Below, in pieces: positions 10,640-21,762 of a stretch of 64,000 bases of DNA. The translations under genes were made by a program, and so were the position numbers. Under the pieces are notes generated by a model, which saw nothing but the letters and a program-made list of their open reading frames with translations, had not been told where the DNA came from and made no database searches. Positions within the stretch are counted from its first letter, which is position 1. Every line of letters starts with the position of its first letter. Origin of the DNA: Scilla litardierei (lineage: Eukaryota; Streptophyta; Magnoliopsida; Asparagales; Asparagaceae); contig CM061142.1 in the NCBI GenBank assembly GCA_030789695.1, positions 279,551,043-279,615,042 of the forward strand, given 5' to 3'.

Positions 10640-11061
10640 TATTAGCCGGTGTAAGAAGGGGCACCGACCGACTAGATGACGATCCAGTCGGTCGGCAATC
10701 CTTCTTGAACCGCCTAGTTGGCTTTCTAAATTTCTCAGGAGTTACTGTTTATCGTTAGTCGGTCTAAGAACGTTGGTTGACCGACTAGGTTACAAACTAG
10801 TCGGTCAGCAATACTTCTTTAACCGACTAACCCTTCAACTAATTTTTGGTATCAATACTGTTCACTCTTAGTCGGTCTAAGAACGTTCACCGACCGACTA
10901 GATGTCAAACTAGTCGGTCAGTAGTTGTTCTTTGACCGACTAAATCTAAATCCTATTTTCGTTCAGAAGTTACTGTTTACACTTAGTCGGTCTGCGTTGG
11001 TCGACCGACCGACTAGTTGCCAAACTAGTCGGTCAGTGGTTGCTCTTTGACCGACTAACCT
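10640..11061 (+). promoter_or_regulatory. AGTCGGTC / GACCGACT inverted-motif array, gypsy 5' LTR
   Basis: Four modules of about 100-110 bp. Each has TTAGTCGGTC, a spacer of about 20, GACCGACTAG, a short loop, CTAGTCGGTC, a spacer, then GACCGACTAA. Several modules are preceded by TTACTGTTTA or a variant. Half-sites can pair as DNA or RNA hairpins. The array ends about 40 bp before the TATA-like box. The same module recurs at 49703-50215, 53490-53685 and 60050-60545 in a copia Sirevirus. Confidence 0.8.
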
Positions 11062-11100
11062 GTGTTAAAACCCTAATTTCTGGGCAGCCGCCAGCCCATC

Positions 11101-11110
11101 CTATTTAAAC
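11101..11110 (+). promoter_or_regulatory. TATA-like box of gypsy 5' LTR
   Basis: CTATTTAAAC, followed by a pyrimidine-rich leader (TTTTCTTCTTCCTCC), typical of a plant core promoter. The copy in the 3' LTR is at 18396-18405. Confidence 0.6.
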
Positions 11111-11377
11111 CCTTCCCAAACGTTTTCTTCTTCCTCCACTCGACCCAAAAGCCTAGTTTCTCCCCCATTAAGCCCCCTTCTTCCTCAAACCCTTATTCCT
11201 TCATTCCAAGCCCAAGATCCATCATCCAAACCATCCCACAACACTTTCTACCCCTCATCTTCCCCAAAATCTCATCAAATCCCCAAAATCCCCCAAAAAC
11301 CCTAGTTCTCTAAACTTCTCCATTCGTTTCCAGATCTGGTCCCTAGGTTCTCCGGAGTGTTTCTTCCGCCTCCTCAC

Positions 11378-11475
11378 GTAAGAAATAGATCTCTTGATGT
11401 TTTCATAACCTATTTGTATTTTTATGAAACCCTAATGAAATGAATGTTGTTTTGATGATTGTTTCCCCATAACAG
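11378..11475 (+). other. Candidate leader intron in gypsy LTR
   Basis: GTAAGAAATAG donor after CTCAC, a U-rich body and a CCCATAACAG acceptor, 98 bp. The same interval is conserved at 18673-18770 in the other LTR. If spliced, it would act in the 5' leader of the genomic RNA. Confidence 0.5.
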
Positions 11476-12846
11476 CGATTTCCCCGTAGATTAGCATCCG
11501 CGAGACGAACCTTCGTGATCGTCATCCCCGGTGCTAGGCAAGTGAAACTTGCCACTTAGGGTTTAGGCCATGTTTTGGGCCATTTTGCTTGTTGTAGGCG
11601 TAAAAGAGGCTAGGCGACGAAATGATACTCGCCTAGGCGCAAATTGGGGAACTAGCTTGACAACGAAGCTAGTTCCGACATATATCATGTTGCACAATTA
11701 CCATGTCATGTTTAATTTCTATTAACGGTACGCAAATTAATTGTCATGTCATTGCATTCTTAAAGTGTTTCCGTGAATGCGTAGCTTCGCTACAATGTTG
11801 TGTTCCTGGCTCGTGTTCGAGAAGCGGGCCATGTGTTGGTTGGTAGCCAATGCCCGAATTGCTTGTTTCTGGCTAGGTGCACCCCTACGCCAATTGTTTA
11901 TGAATCGTGAACTAGAATGAGAGCTCCTGTGCGGGGCAACCCCAGCTCATTTACTAAGCTCGTGTGCGGGGACCATGGCTCGATTACTTGTGGGTATTGG
12001 GGTAAGAGTTAAGCGGCCAATCAACTGGGAGTCTGCCCGATCAGCAACTGCAGTGGTAAGGCATAAACTCTGGGTTTTGGGGTAGTGTTAAGCGGCCAAT
12101 CAGCGTGAATGTTATACCATTCAGCTGTAAGGCGTAAACATCTACAAACAACAGTGAAACGTGAATAGTGAATTGATTGAGCTTGTTAGTAGCTTGGCTA
12201 CTCTTGTCTTGTCCCGTTAATTGTTCTCTTGTACTTATTGTTCACCATGTCTTGTTTGTGCACTCATGTATAACTGCCATGTCATGCATACTAAAACTGC
12301 TAGGTTGCTAGTTGCCTTACTTTCCGTTTCCTTGCCCAAGTCTTTTAGACTTGCTGACATGTGCCCCTTTACTCTTTTGGGTGACACATGTTAGATCCTG
12401 AGCCTGAGTACCTTATTGAGGACGAGGTGTTTGCTGACGCCGAGCCCGAGCTTGTGCTTGACGGGGAGTACGTGGACACTGGGGACCAGTCCTAGTGTCT
12501 TCGTTGTGTTTTCCTTTTGTTTAGACTGCTGTTTTGTTGTCGGTGCGTAGCACCCATACTTTGTGACGTTGTTGCTTTTGTTGGCCTTGTTCTGGGCCTT
12601 AGACTCTTTCTTTTAGCCTGGTGGCTTTTCTGGATGTTGAACTTATTTTCATGTTGGACAATTTATGAGATATAAGAATTTTATTTCTGTCTCTCCTTTT
12701 ATTATTATTGTTGCTCAGTTTGTGGTTACAGGGACCTGCTTATGTTTTATTGACGCTTATTGGGTTTGGGGCTTCACGGCTCCACTCTCGTGCGGACCTT
12801 TTCACGTCGCCTCCATTTTAGGGAAGCAGGTCGTGACAGGTTTTGT

Positions 12847-12865
12847 TGGTGGCCTATGCAGGTCC
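12847..12865 (+). promoter_or_regulatory. Candidate primer binding site of gypsy element
   Basis: TGGTGGCCTATGCAGGTCC lies 8 bp inside the LTR. A close relative (TGGTGGCATATGTAGGTC) lies just inside the LTR of the element at 44207. Both start with the TGG that pairs with a tRNA CCA end. I could not assign the tRNA; it is not the usual iMet site. Confidence 0.45.
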
Positions 12866-12981
12866 TTCTGTAACTGCGATTATCGGAATAGCGATAATAA
12901 TATTAGAATGTCCAACAAACTAAGTTCGACGTCCGAGTCATAAGCTATGAGTCTAATCTGATTCGTTTTCTGTGTCATTAG

Positions 12982-14113
12982 ATGGCAGGAAGGCGATTCA
13001 CCCGTGGTGGAGGTAGTGGTGCGCTCCCTCATGATGAGGAGCCTGAGCGGGAACCCACCAACGGTGAGATGATGCGGATGATGCTCCAGATGATGCAAGT
13101 GCAGCAGGGCATGCTCCTGCAAGTCCAGAATGCTCCACTTGCTCGAGCTGCCCGGGCTCTTCCGGATGCCCCTCGCTCTGAGCCGGAAGCGAAGCAATTT
13201 CGGGAGCTGGGTCCCGCATATTTTGATGGGTCTGAGGGTCCTCTGGCTGCCGATGAGTGGATTCGGAACATCGAGGTCAACTTGAAGATGGCCAAGATCA
13301 CCCCGGCTGGATGGGTTGATTTGGCAAAGAGGCAACTCAAGGATAATGCTCGGAACTGGTGGGATGCGGAAGAGAAGATGTTGGTGGAGCCGATAGCTTG
13401 GACTACCTTTAAGTCCAGGTTTGATGAGGAATTCTTTTCGAAGGCTGCGAAGAAGGAGATGCTGCAGCGTTTCATTGATCTGAAGCAAGGGAGCTTGACG
13501 GTGGACTAGTACCACCAAGAGTTCACTAGGCTGAGTCGATTCGCACCAAAGATGGTGCAGGATGCTGATGAGAGGGCTCAGAGGTTCCTGCAGGGACTTG
13601 CTTTGGAGCTCCAGAGTTTTGTGTCTTCCTCCGATCTGGACTCTTATCAGAAGGTTCTGGTCGCTGCGAGGAGGCAGGAGCTGAACCTGAGTCAGAGGAG
13701 AGGGTCTATTGTTGGCGCTGGGAAGAGGCCTATGGAGCAGGCCAGAGCGGTGGTTAGGCCTGGTTTCAAGCCTAATCAGCCAGCTCAGTTTAAGAGGCCA
13801 GGAGGGCCTATTCTGAAGACTTGCCATTTCTGCGACAAGCCTGGCCACATCAAGGATCAGTGTCGGAAGTTTTTGGGCTAGTGTCTGGTTTGTGGTGATG
13901 CTTCCCATGCCGCGAAGGATTGTCGGCATGCGAATAAGCTGCGGAGGGCACCTGTTGCAGCTCAGCCGTTGCAGCAGCGAGCGTCTGTTCCTGCTGGACG
14001 TGGAGCAGCTCTTGTTCCGCAGAGGCAGGCTTTTCAGCAGGTTGTTCCGCTGAGGAGGCAGGCTTTTCTGATGACCGCTGTAGAGAGCGAGGCTGTGGAT
14101 GAGGTTATCGCAG
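12982..14113 (+). pseudogene. gag: Gypsy Gag with two nonsense codons
   Basis: Starts at the ATG after CATTAG. The first third is Met/Gln rich. The retrotransposon gag capsid domain follows (LGPAYFDGSEGPLAADEW motif near residues 75-93, then FDEEFFSK and LKQGS). Two CCHC knuckles follow: CHFCDKPGHIKDQC (13822-13863) and CLVCGDASHAAKDC (13882-13923). In-frame TAG codons sit at 13507 and 13879, the second between the knuckles; each fits a CAG to TAG change. No frameshift is present, so the frame runs on in register to the intron donor at 14114. In unspliced RNA translation would end at the TGA at 14152 inside the intron, giving Gag alone; after splicing Gag is fused to protease. Gag forms the particle and binds RNA. 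Confidence 0.85.
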
Positions 14114-14227
14114 GTAATCCTCAATCTGGCTGTTACTTTCCTAGTTGGTTTTGATTGATTAGATTGTGTTGTTTGCTTGAACATGGTTGTTTGCTAGACT
14201 AGGGTTTGATTGTTAATTGCTTGTTAG
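14114..14227 (+). other. Intron 1 at the gag-protease junction
   Basis: 114 bp, GTAATCC donor after ATCGCAG, U-rich body, GCTTGTTAG acceptor. It contains in-frame TGA (14152) and TAG stops. Splicing joins the split Gly codon so that the gag frame runs straight into the protease frame. The length is divisible by three, so the unspliced frame is also in register but blocked. Confidence 0.7.
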
Positions 14228-17200
14228 GTGTGGTTTTGGTGTGCACATTTCCTGCACGAGTCCTCTTTGACTCTGGTGCATCGATGTGCATTATTTCTCG
14301 GAGCTTCGTGGAGAGGCATTCCTTGTCGATGTCCCCTCTTCCCAAGAGTTGGAATATCATTACAGGGAATGGTGTGGTCTCGGTGCATCGTGGTTGCAAT
14401 TCTTGCTCGTTGGTGGTCTGTGGACATGAGCTTTTCGCTGATTTCATTGTCCACGACATCATCAACTATGATGCAGTTCTTGGGATGGACTGGCTTGCGA
14501 GCTTCTATGCTACGATCAACTGTCGAAGGAAGAAGGTGGTGTTCGAGATTCCCGGACATCCAGTATTTGAGTTCAGTCGTGGTAGCAGTTCGCTTGGTCC
14601 TGTCAGATTTCGGGCCAGGCCGGTGGAGGTTGTGGCTATGCAGATGGAGATGGATTGGCCAGCTGTGGTGCGAGATTTTGGCGACGTCTTCCCCGAGGAG
14701 CTGTCTGGTTTGCCACCTGATCGAGCTTTAGAATTTTCTATCGATCTTGTTCCAGGTGCGCAGCCGATTTCGAAGGCACCGTATCGTATGGCACCTGCAG
14801 AATTGGAAGAGTTGCGGAAGCAGTTGGATGAGCTTTTGCAGAAGGGTTATATCAATCCTAGTGTGTCTCCGTGGGGAGCACCGGTGCTGCTGGTGAAGAA
14901 GAAGGATGGTTCGCGTCGCATGTGCGTGGACTATCGGGAGTTGAATGCGGTGACCATTAAGAATAAATACCAGTTGCCTCGCATCGATGATATTTTTGAT
15001 CAGCTTGAAGGTTCGAGGGTGTTTTCTAAATTGGATTTGAGGAGTGGTTACCATCAGTTGAAGGTGAAGAAGGGAGATGTTTCGAAGACAGCGTTCAGGA
15101 CGAAGTATGGACACTATGAGTTTGTGGTTATGCCTTTCGGCGTAACTAACGCGCCCGCAGTTTTTATGAATCTGATGAACCTGATTTTCTATGACTTTTT
15201 GGATAAGTTTGTCGTTATCTTTATTGACGACATTCTGATCTATTCGAAGTCGGAGGAAGAGCATGCATCGCACTTGAGGACGGTATTGGAGATCTTGAGG
15301 AAGCATCGTTTGTATGCTAAGTTTTCGAAGTGCGAGTTTTGGCTGGATAGAGTTGCTTTTCTCGGGCATGTGGTGACTGGAGATGGTATTTCAGTGGATC
15401 CCGAGAAGATTAGGGCCATCAGAGAGTGGCCTGTTCCGTCGTCTGCGTCGGAGATTCGGAGTTTCCTTGGACTTGCTGGTTACTATCGTCGTTTCATTAA
15501 GGACTTTTCCCGTATTGCTGAGTCGATGACCAGGTTGACGCGGAAGGATGTACCTTTTGTTTGGTCGGGTGATTGTGAGAGTGCTTTTGGCGTTCTGAAG
15601 GAGAGGTTGACGACTGCCCCTATTCTTGTTGTGCCTGATCGCAGCGGTGGATTTGATATCTTTTGCGATGCTTCTGGCAAGGGTCTAGGTTGTGTGTTGC
15701 ATCAGCATGGGCATGTTGTGGCGTATGCGTCTCGTCAGCTTAAGGTTCATGAGAAGAATTACCCGACGCATGATTTGGAGTTGGCTGCCGTTGTGTTTGC
15801 CCTTAAGATTTGGAGGCACTTCTTGCTGAGTGAGAAAGTGAAAATTTTCACCGATCACAAAAGCTTGAAGTATATTTTTACTCAGAAGGAGCTCAACATG
15901 CGACAGCGTCGATGGTTGGAGCTTATGGTAGATTATGAGATTGATTTGTAGTATCACCCTGGCAAGGTGAATGTGGTCCCTGATGCGCTGAGTAGGCTTC
16001 CCGCGGTGATGATTTTGACCTCGCAGTGGAGATTGCAGCAGGATTTTTGCGAGTCTGGCGTGGAGATTGTCCTTCCTGGGGAGGCTTCATCGTTGATGTA
16101 CATGCAGGTACAGTCAACGATCGTGGATCGGATTAAGGCTGGCCAGGCTGAGGATCCGAAGCTGGTGAAGATTCGGGAGCAGGTGGAAGCCGGTCTGCGG
16201 ACTAACTTTTTGATTCATGAGGATGGCTCGCTGAGGTTTGGAGCCAGGTTGTGTGTGCCAGCTGGGGATATTAGAGAGGAGTTGATGGTGGAGGCACACA
16301 GTTCGCCGTATTCTGTGCATCCTGGTGGCACCAAGATGTACCAGGATCTTCGTCTGAATTATTGGTGACATGGTATGAAGAGGAGTGTGGCTCGGAGTGT
16401 AGCCAAGTGCTTGGTTTGCCAACAAGTGAAGGCGGAGCATCAGCGTGCGGTCGGGTTGCTACAACCGCTTCCGATTCCGGAGTGGAAGTGGCAACACATC
16501 ACTATGGATTTCGTGACTGGACTACCTCGGAGTCCGAAGCAGAATGACACGATTTGGGTGATCGTAGATCGATTGACCAAATCCATGCACTTTATTCTGT
16601 TCCGAGTGGGACAGTCCACTGAGGCGCTAGCGAGGAGATATATGGAGGTAAAATTCTTTTACTCTCCGTTTTATTTCCTTTTCCTAGTTTGGATAGTGAT
16701 GTAACGTGAATCGTGCAGGAGGTTGTGAGACTTCCCGGAGTCCCCATGAGTATCGTGTCGGACAGAGACACGAGGTTCACATCTCAGTTCTGGCAGAGTT
16801 TGCAGAAGAGTTTGGGTACGCGTCTGAGTTTCAGCACGGCGTACCATCCGCAGACGGATGGCCAGTCCGAGAGGACGATTCAGATTTTGGAAGACATGTT
16901 GAGGGCGTGCATGTTGGATTTCAAGGGTTCGTGGGAGGACCATCTACATTTGGTGGAGTTTTCTTACAACAACAGCTTCCAGGCGAGTATTGGCATGGCG
17001 CCTTTCGCCGCTCTTTATGGGAGGAAATGTCGATCGCCATTGAGTTGGGATGACGTTGGTGATCGGGAGTTGTTGGGACCTGAGATGATCGTGGAGGCCG
17101 TGGATATCGTCAGGAATATTCGGGAGAGGTTGAGGATTGCTCAGGACCGTTTTAAGCATTGGGCGGATGCTAAACGTCGTCCTTTGGAGTTTCAGCCGGG

Positions 17201-17621
17201 CGACCATGTGTTCTTGAAGATTTCCCCGAATCGCGGTGTGATTCGCTTCGGGAAGCGAGGGAAGTTGAGCCCGTGATACATTGGACCGTTTGACATTTTG
17301 AAGAGAGTTGGCGATGTAGCTTATCACTTGGCCTTGCCGCCATCTTTGGAAGGGGTTCACAATGTTTTTCATGTGTCGCAGCTTCGTCGATACATTAGCG
17401 ATCCATCTCATGCTGTGGATTTTTCGGAGATTACCGTTCGCCCCGATATGACGTATGACCAGCATCCAGTGCAGATTCTGGACAGGCGTCAGAAATCGCT
17501 TCGGAACAAGATTGTCAATCTTGTGAGGGTGATGTGGCGACATGGCTCACCTGGAGAGTCTACTTGGGAGAATGAGGATGAGATGCGAGAGCGTTTCCCA
17601 CTTTTGTTTCCGGACACGTGA
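14228..17621 (+). pseudogene. pol: Gypsy Pol (PR-RT-RH-IN-chromodomain) with three nonsense codons and one intron
   Basis: Protease with DSGA at 14269-14280. RT carries the fingers/palm motifs [17 protein letters not shown] and the catalytic FIDD (about 15219-15230). RNase H starts at [10 protein letters not shown], with E and D in LELAAVV and TDHKSLKY. Integrase has an HHCC finger (HPGGTKM ... CLVCQQ), catalytic D in MDFVTGLP, D in SDRDTRF and E in DGQSERT. A C-terminal chromodomain-like segment (RNKIVNLV.V.WRHG...STWENEDEM) ends at 17621. Stops: TAG 15949 (from Gln), TGA 16366 (from Trp), TGA 17274 (from Arg); all are single transitions. There is no indel over 3.4 kb outside the 71-bp intron at 16648-16718. 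It would make the enzymes for reverse transcription and insertion. This copy is non-autonomous. Confidence 0.9.
16648..16718 (+). other. Intron 2 inside the integrase core
   Basis: 71 bp, GTAAAATTC donor after TATGGAG, pyrimidine-rich body, CGTGCAG acceptor. It splits the integrase at a codon boundary between the first and second catalytic Asp. 71 is not divisible by three, and exact GT-AG removal puts both sides in the same frame and joins ARRYME to EVVRLPGVP, the sequence order seen in intronless Tekay integrases. Confidence 0.82.
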
Positions 17622-17652
17622 GTGTTTGGAAATTCCGAGGACGGAATTTTTC

Positions 17653-17667
17653 TTAAGTTGGGGAGGA
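17653..17667 (+). promoter_or_regulatory. Polypurine tract of gypsy element
   Basis: Purine-rich AAGTTGGGGAGGA directly before TGTAACG of the 3' LTR. Confidence 0.9.
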
Positions 17668-20136
17668 TGTAACGACTGGTTTTCTTGTATCTGGATTTAT
17701 TATATTATAATATATGTTTTGGTGGATTTTCTCCTCATGTGTGGTTTTCGTCTCCGTAACTTTCATTTTCGATCGTTTCGTCGTGTTTTCTCGTTTCTTC
17801 CTTAGGATCGTCGATTTCGAAGTATGTCATTCGTGACGGGCTTCATAACGGTCGTATCTTACTATTAGATCAAGCCTAGGAGTCTTAGGAATCGATCCCG
17901 GAGCTCCGCGCTCCGTATCGGAACTTTTGGTGCTTATTAGCCGGTGTAAGAAGGGGCACCGACCGACTAGATGACGATCCAGTCGGTCGGCAATCCTTCT
18001 TGAACCGCCTAGTTGGCTTTCTAAATTTCTCAGGAGTTACTGTTTATCGTTAGTCGGTCTAAGAATGTTGGTTGACTGACTAGGTTGCAAACTAGTCGGT
18101 CAGCAATGCTTCTTTAACCGACTAACCCTTCAACTAATTTTTGGTATCAATACTGTTCACTCTTAGTCGGTCTAAGAACGTTCACCGACCGACTAGATGT
18201 CAAACTAGTCGGTCAGCAGTTGTTCTTTGACCGACTAAATCTAAATCCTATTTTCGTTCAGAAGTTACTGTTTACACTTAGTCGTTCTGCGTTGGTCGAC
18301 CGACCGACTAGTTGCCAAACTAGTCGGTCAGTGGTTGCTCTTTGACCGACTAACCTGTGTTAAAACCCTAATTTCTGGGCAGCCGCCAGCCCATCCTATT
18401 TAAACCCCTCCCAAACGTTTTCTTCTTCCTCCACTCGACCCAAAACCCTAGTTTCTCCCCCATTGAGCCTCCTCCTTCCTCAAACCCTTATTCCTTCATT
18501 CCAAGCCCAAGATCCATCATCCAAACCATCCCTCAACACTTTCTACCCCTCATCTTTCCCAAAATCTCATCAAATCCCCAAAATCCCCCAAAAACCCTAG
18601 TTCTCCAAACTTCTCCATTCGTTTCCAGATCTGGTCCCTAGGTTCTCCGGAGTGTTTCTTCCGCCTCCTCACGTAAGAAATCGATCTCTTGATGTTTTCA
18701 TAACCTATTTGTATTTTTATGAAACCCTAATGAAATGAATGTTGTTTTGATGATTGTTTCCCCATAACAGCGATTTTCCCGTAGATTAGCATCCGCGAGA
18801 CGAACCTTCGTGATCGTCATCCCCGGTGCTAGGCAAGTGAAACTTGCCACTTAGGGTTTAGGCCATGTTTTGGGCCATTTTGCTTGTTGTAGGCGTAAAA
18901 GAGGCTAGGCGACGAAATGATACTCGCCTAGGCGCAAATTGGGGAACTAGCTTGACAACGAAGCTAGTTCCGACATATATCATGTTGCACAATTACCATG
19001 TCATGTTTAATTTCTATTAACGGTACGCAAATTAATTGTCATGGCATTGCATCCTTAAAGTGTTTCCGTGAATGTGTAGCTTCGCTACAATGTTGTGTTC
19101 CTGGCTCGTGTTCCAGAAGCGGGCCATGTGTTGGTTGGTAGCCAATGCCCGAATTTCTTGTTTCCGGCTAGGTGCACCCCTACGCCAATTGTTTATAAAT
19201 CGTGAACTAGAATGCGAGCTCCTGTGCGGGGCAACCCCGGCTCATTTACTGAGCTCGTGTGCGGGGACCATGGCTCGATTACTTGTGGGTATTGGAGGTA
19301 AGAGTTAAGCGGCCAATCAACTGGGAGTCTGTCCGATCAGCAACTGCAGTGGTAAGGCGTAAACTCTGGGTTTTGGGGTAGTGTTAAGCGGCCAATCAGC
19401 GTGAATGTTATACCATTCAGCTGTAAGGCGTAAACATCTACAAACAACAGTGAAACGTGAATAGTGAATTGATTGAGATTGTTAGTAGCTTGGCTACTCT
19501 TGTCTTGTCCCGTTAATTGTTCTCTTGTACTTATTGTTCACCATGTCTTGTTTGTGCACTCATGTATAACTGCCATGTCATGCATACTAAAACTGCTAGG
19601 TTGCTAGTTGCCTTACTTTCCGTTTCCTTGCCCAAGTCTTTTAGACTTGCTGACCTGTGCCCCTTTACTCTTTTGGGTGACACATGTTAGATCCTGAGCC
19701 TGAGTACCTTGTTGAGGACGAGGTGTTTGCTGACGCCGAGCCCGAGCTTGTGCTTGACGGGGAGTACGTGGACACTGGGGACCAGTCCTAGTGTCTTCGT
19801 TGTGTTTTCCTTTTGTTTAGACTGCTGTTTTGTTGTCGGTGCGTAGCACCCATACTTTGTGACGTTGTTGCTTTTGTTGGCCTTGTTCTGGGCCTTAGAC
19901 TCTTTCTTTTAGCCTGGTGGCTTTTCTGGATGTTGAACTTATTTTCATGTTGGACAATTTATGAGATATGAGAATTTTATTTCTGTCTCTCCTTTTATTA
20001 TTATTGTTGCTCCGTTTGTGGTTACAGGGACCTGCTTATGTTTTATTGACGCTTATCGGGTTTGGGGCTTCACGGCTCCACTCTCGTGCGGACCTTTTCA
20101 CGTTTCGCCTCCATTTTTGGGAAGCGGGTCGTGACA
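17668..20136 (+). repeat. 3' LTR of gypsy element (2469 bp)
   Basis: Pairs with 10373-12838. Repeats the inverted-motif array (17940-18357), the TATA-like box (18396-18405) and the candidate leader intron (18673-18770). Scattered single-base differences only. Confidence 0.95.
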
Positions 20137-20141
20137 TTACT

Positions 20142-20868
20142 TCATTAATCCCCCCCTCAATGTCATAATTCGTTATAATTTGCTAGTTGATGTGCACAAT
20201 AGAAATCTCAGTACAAATTACCCGTAAGACTCCACATGAATGCTCAAGTAGGAAATTAATATTATACATTGATTAAAAGATCATGTGTCTATTTTGATCA
20301 TACATAATGCTCGTATATCACATACGCACATTTTTTTTAAAATATGAGGATACTACTCAATAATCCACATTTTTCTAATCTAGGCTGTTTTTTATGATGA
20401 TCTTGTACAAGTTTAGTTCAATCCCGAATATGACCCACTCCCACTAAGAAATAAGAGATTTCAGCCCAAACCTAAGCGTTCGAGTCATCTTCTTGGGATT
20501 GTGTTGGAATCTAACATAAGTTTGAATCATAGATGAGTTCGTTAAACGAGATACTTTTAAAGATCAATGTAGATTTTTTTATATGTTATATATCATGTAT
20601 TGGGTATTCCTATGATATTATTTTGTCGGCATTATCAATATATAAGTAAAGCACTCTTTTACTTTAATTTTTTTAGCTTTATTTTATTAAAAAAATTTCT
20701 TTCATCATCGAGTCAATATTTTTTTCTTGTTAAATTGAATTGCATATATATACAATAAAAGAATTTATTCATGTATTTCATTCTTTGACATGGAATGCTA
20801 ACATTGTTCATGCGTATACTGTGGAAATCAAGTTATAGTTTATCATGCTCTTATATTATATATATATA
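20142..20868. other. AT-rich intergenic flank
   Basis: The first 50 bases continue the roughly 60-bp tandem repeat seen before the gypsy element. The remainder is AT-rich and I see no gene or element in it. Confidence 0.6.
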
Positions 20869-21757
20869 CTAGTCATAACACGTGCACGTGGGCACGGTTC
20901 ATTTAAGATTTCCCCCGCGAAATCTTTGTTCCCCGAAAAATTATTCCCACAGTCAAAATTTAACAGAACAATAAATTAGCGTAAAAATATTTAGCGGCAC
21001 GGGCACCTTCGGCGAGGAACAACAAATTCGGTACAGGCGCCTTCGGCACGGAACAACAAAGTCGGCGTCGAACAACAAATTTCGCACCCGCGCCTTTGGC
21101 GGGGAACAACAAATTAGCGTAAAAAAATTTAGCGGGCGCCTTTGGCGCGGAACAACAAACATCAGGGATTTTTACTCTAATTTGTTGTTCCACTAAATTG
21201 TTTTACGCTAAAGTTTTATTTTATTTCATTTAATGGATCATGCTTCTCCACAATCTTTCCCACTGCACTTTTAATTTCAAAGTTTAGGTTCCAAGGCACT
21301 CCCCCCAAATTTAATCTCCACAATCTTTTCCAATACACTCCTAATTTCAAAGTTTAGGTTTCCAAGACACTTTTCCTCCCAAATTTAATCTCCGAAATCT
21401 TTCCCAAGACACTTATAATTTCAAAGTTTTGGTTCCCAAGATATTTTTTCCACCAAAATTTAAGTTTTCCCACTAAAATTTTCACAAAATCCAATCTCAA
21501 CCATTGATTTACCAAGATCAAATCTCAGCCACTCTTTATCTTGTTCTAGTCAACCCTAGAATTCAAAAAACGTTGTCAAATGTATAATAGATGTATGTAT
21601 GTAAATAATTCAAGTTAGAAAATGATGTGGCCTAAATACACCCCAACCATTGAGGTGCATTTAGGAAACTTTTCAAATTTAGCAAAAAAAATCCGATACA
21701 TAAATCACATCACCTTCTCTTTCTTTATTGGTTTGCAAAATTTGGAGGACAGTCCTC
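20869..21757 (-). mobile_element. Helitron-like element, minus orientation, left boundary only
   Basis: On the minus strand the sequence ends in a short hairpin (CGTGC / GCACG arms, 20881-20896), 8 bases, then CTAG (20872-20869) followed by T, the classic Helitron 3' terminus. The body has repeated AACAACAAA plus GCGCCTTTGGCG blocks (20990-21190) and three units of about 70 bp (landmarks CAATCTTTCC, CAATCTTTTC, AAATCTTTCC at about 21251, 21321, 21396). No Rep/helicase is present, so it would be non-autonomous. The TC start is not identified; the right edge given is only where the next element begins. Confidence 0.42.
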
Positions 21758-21762
21758 CTAAA

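Larger units (their letters stand above)
10373..12838 (+). repeat. 5' LTR of gypsy element (2466 bp)
   Basis: Pairs with 17668-20136. Contains, in order, an AT-rich U3 start, the AGTCGGTC array (10640-11061), a TATA-like box (11101-11110), a pyrimidine-rich leader, a candidate intron (11378-11475) and a long U5. Confidence 0.95.
10373..20136 (+). mobile_element. Complete Ty3/gypsy chromovirus, Tekay/Del-like, with introns
   Basis: Flanked by a perfect 5-bp duplication TTACT (10368-10372 and 20137-20141). LTRs of 2466 and 2469 bp begin TGTAACGAC and end GTGACA. Domain order is gag, protease, RT, RNase H, integrase and a C-terminal chromodomain-like region, the order of chromoviruses. The PPT region (purine run GTTGGGGAGGA before TGTAACG) and the RNKI...LV.V.WR...STWE chromodomain style fit the Tekay clade. 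The two LTRs differ at roughly 1-2 percent of sites by eye, implying a fairly young insertion. The coding region has no frameshift, but carries five nonsense changes and two GT-AG introns (14114-14227, 16648-16718); a further leader intron lies in each LTR. Confidence 0.92.

Noticed and set aside
10640..11061. Regularly spaced repeats resembling a CRISPR array
   Set aside because: The repeats are short inverted half-sites with variable spacers inside plant LTRs, present identically in both LTRs of an element. Plant nuclear context, no cas genes.
12880..14184. 434-residue antisense frame opposite the gypsy gag
   Set aside because: Shadow of the high-GC sense gag. No domain, no start context, and the sense strand has clear capsid and knuckle motifs.
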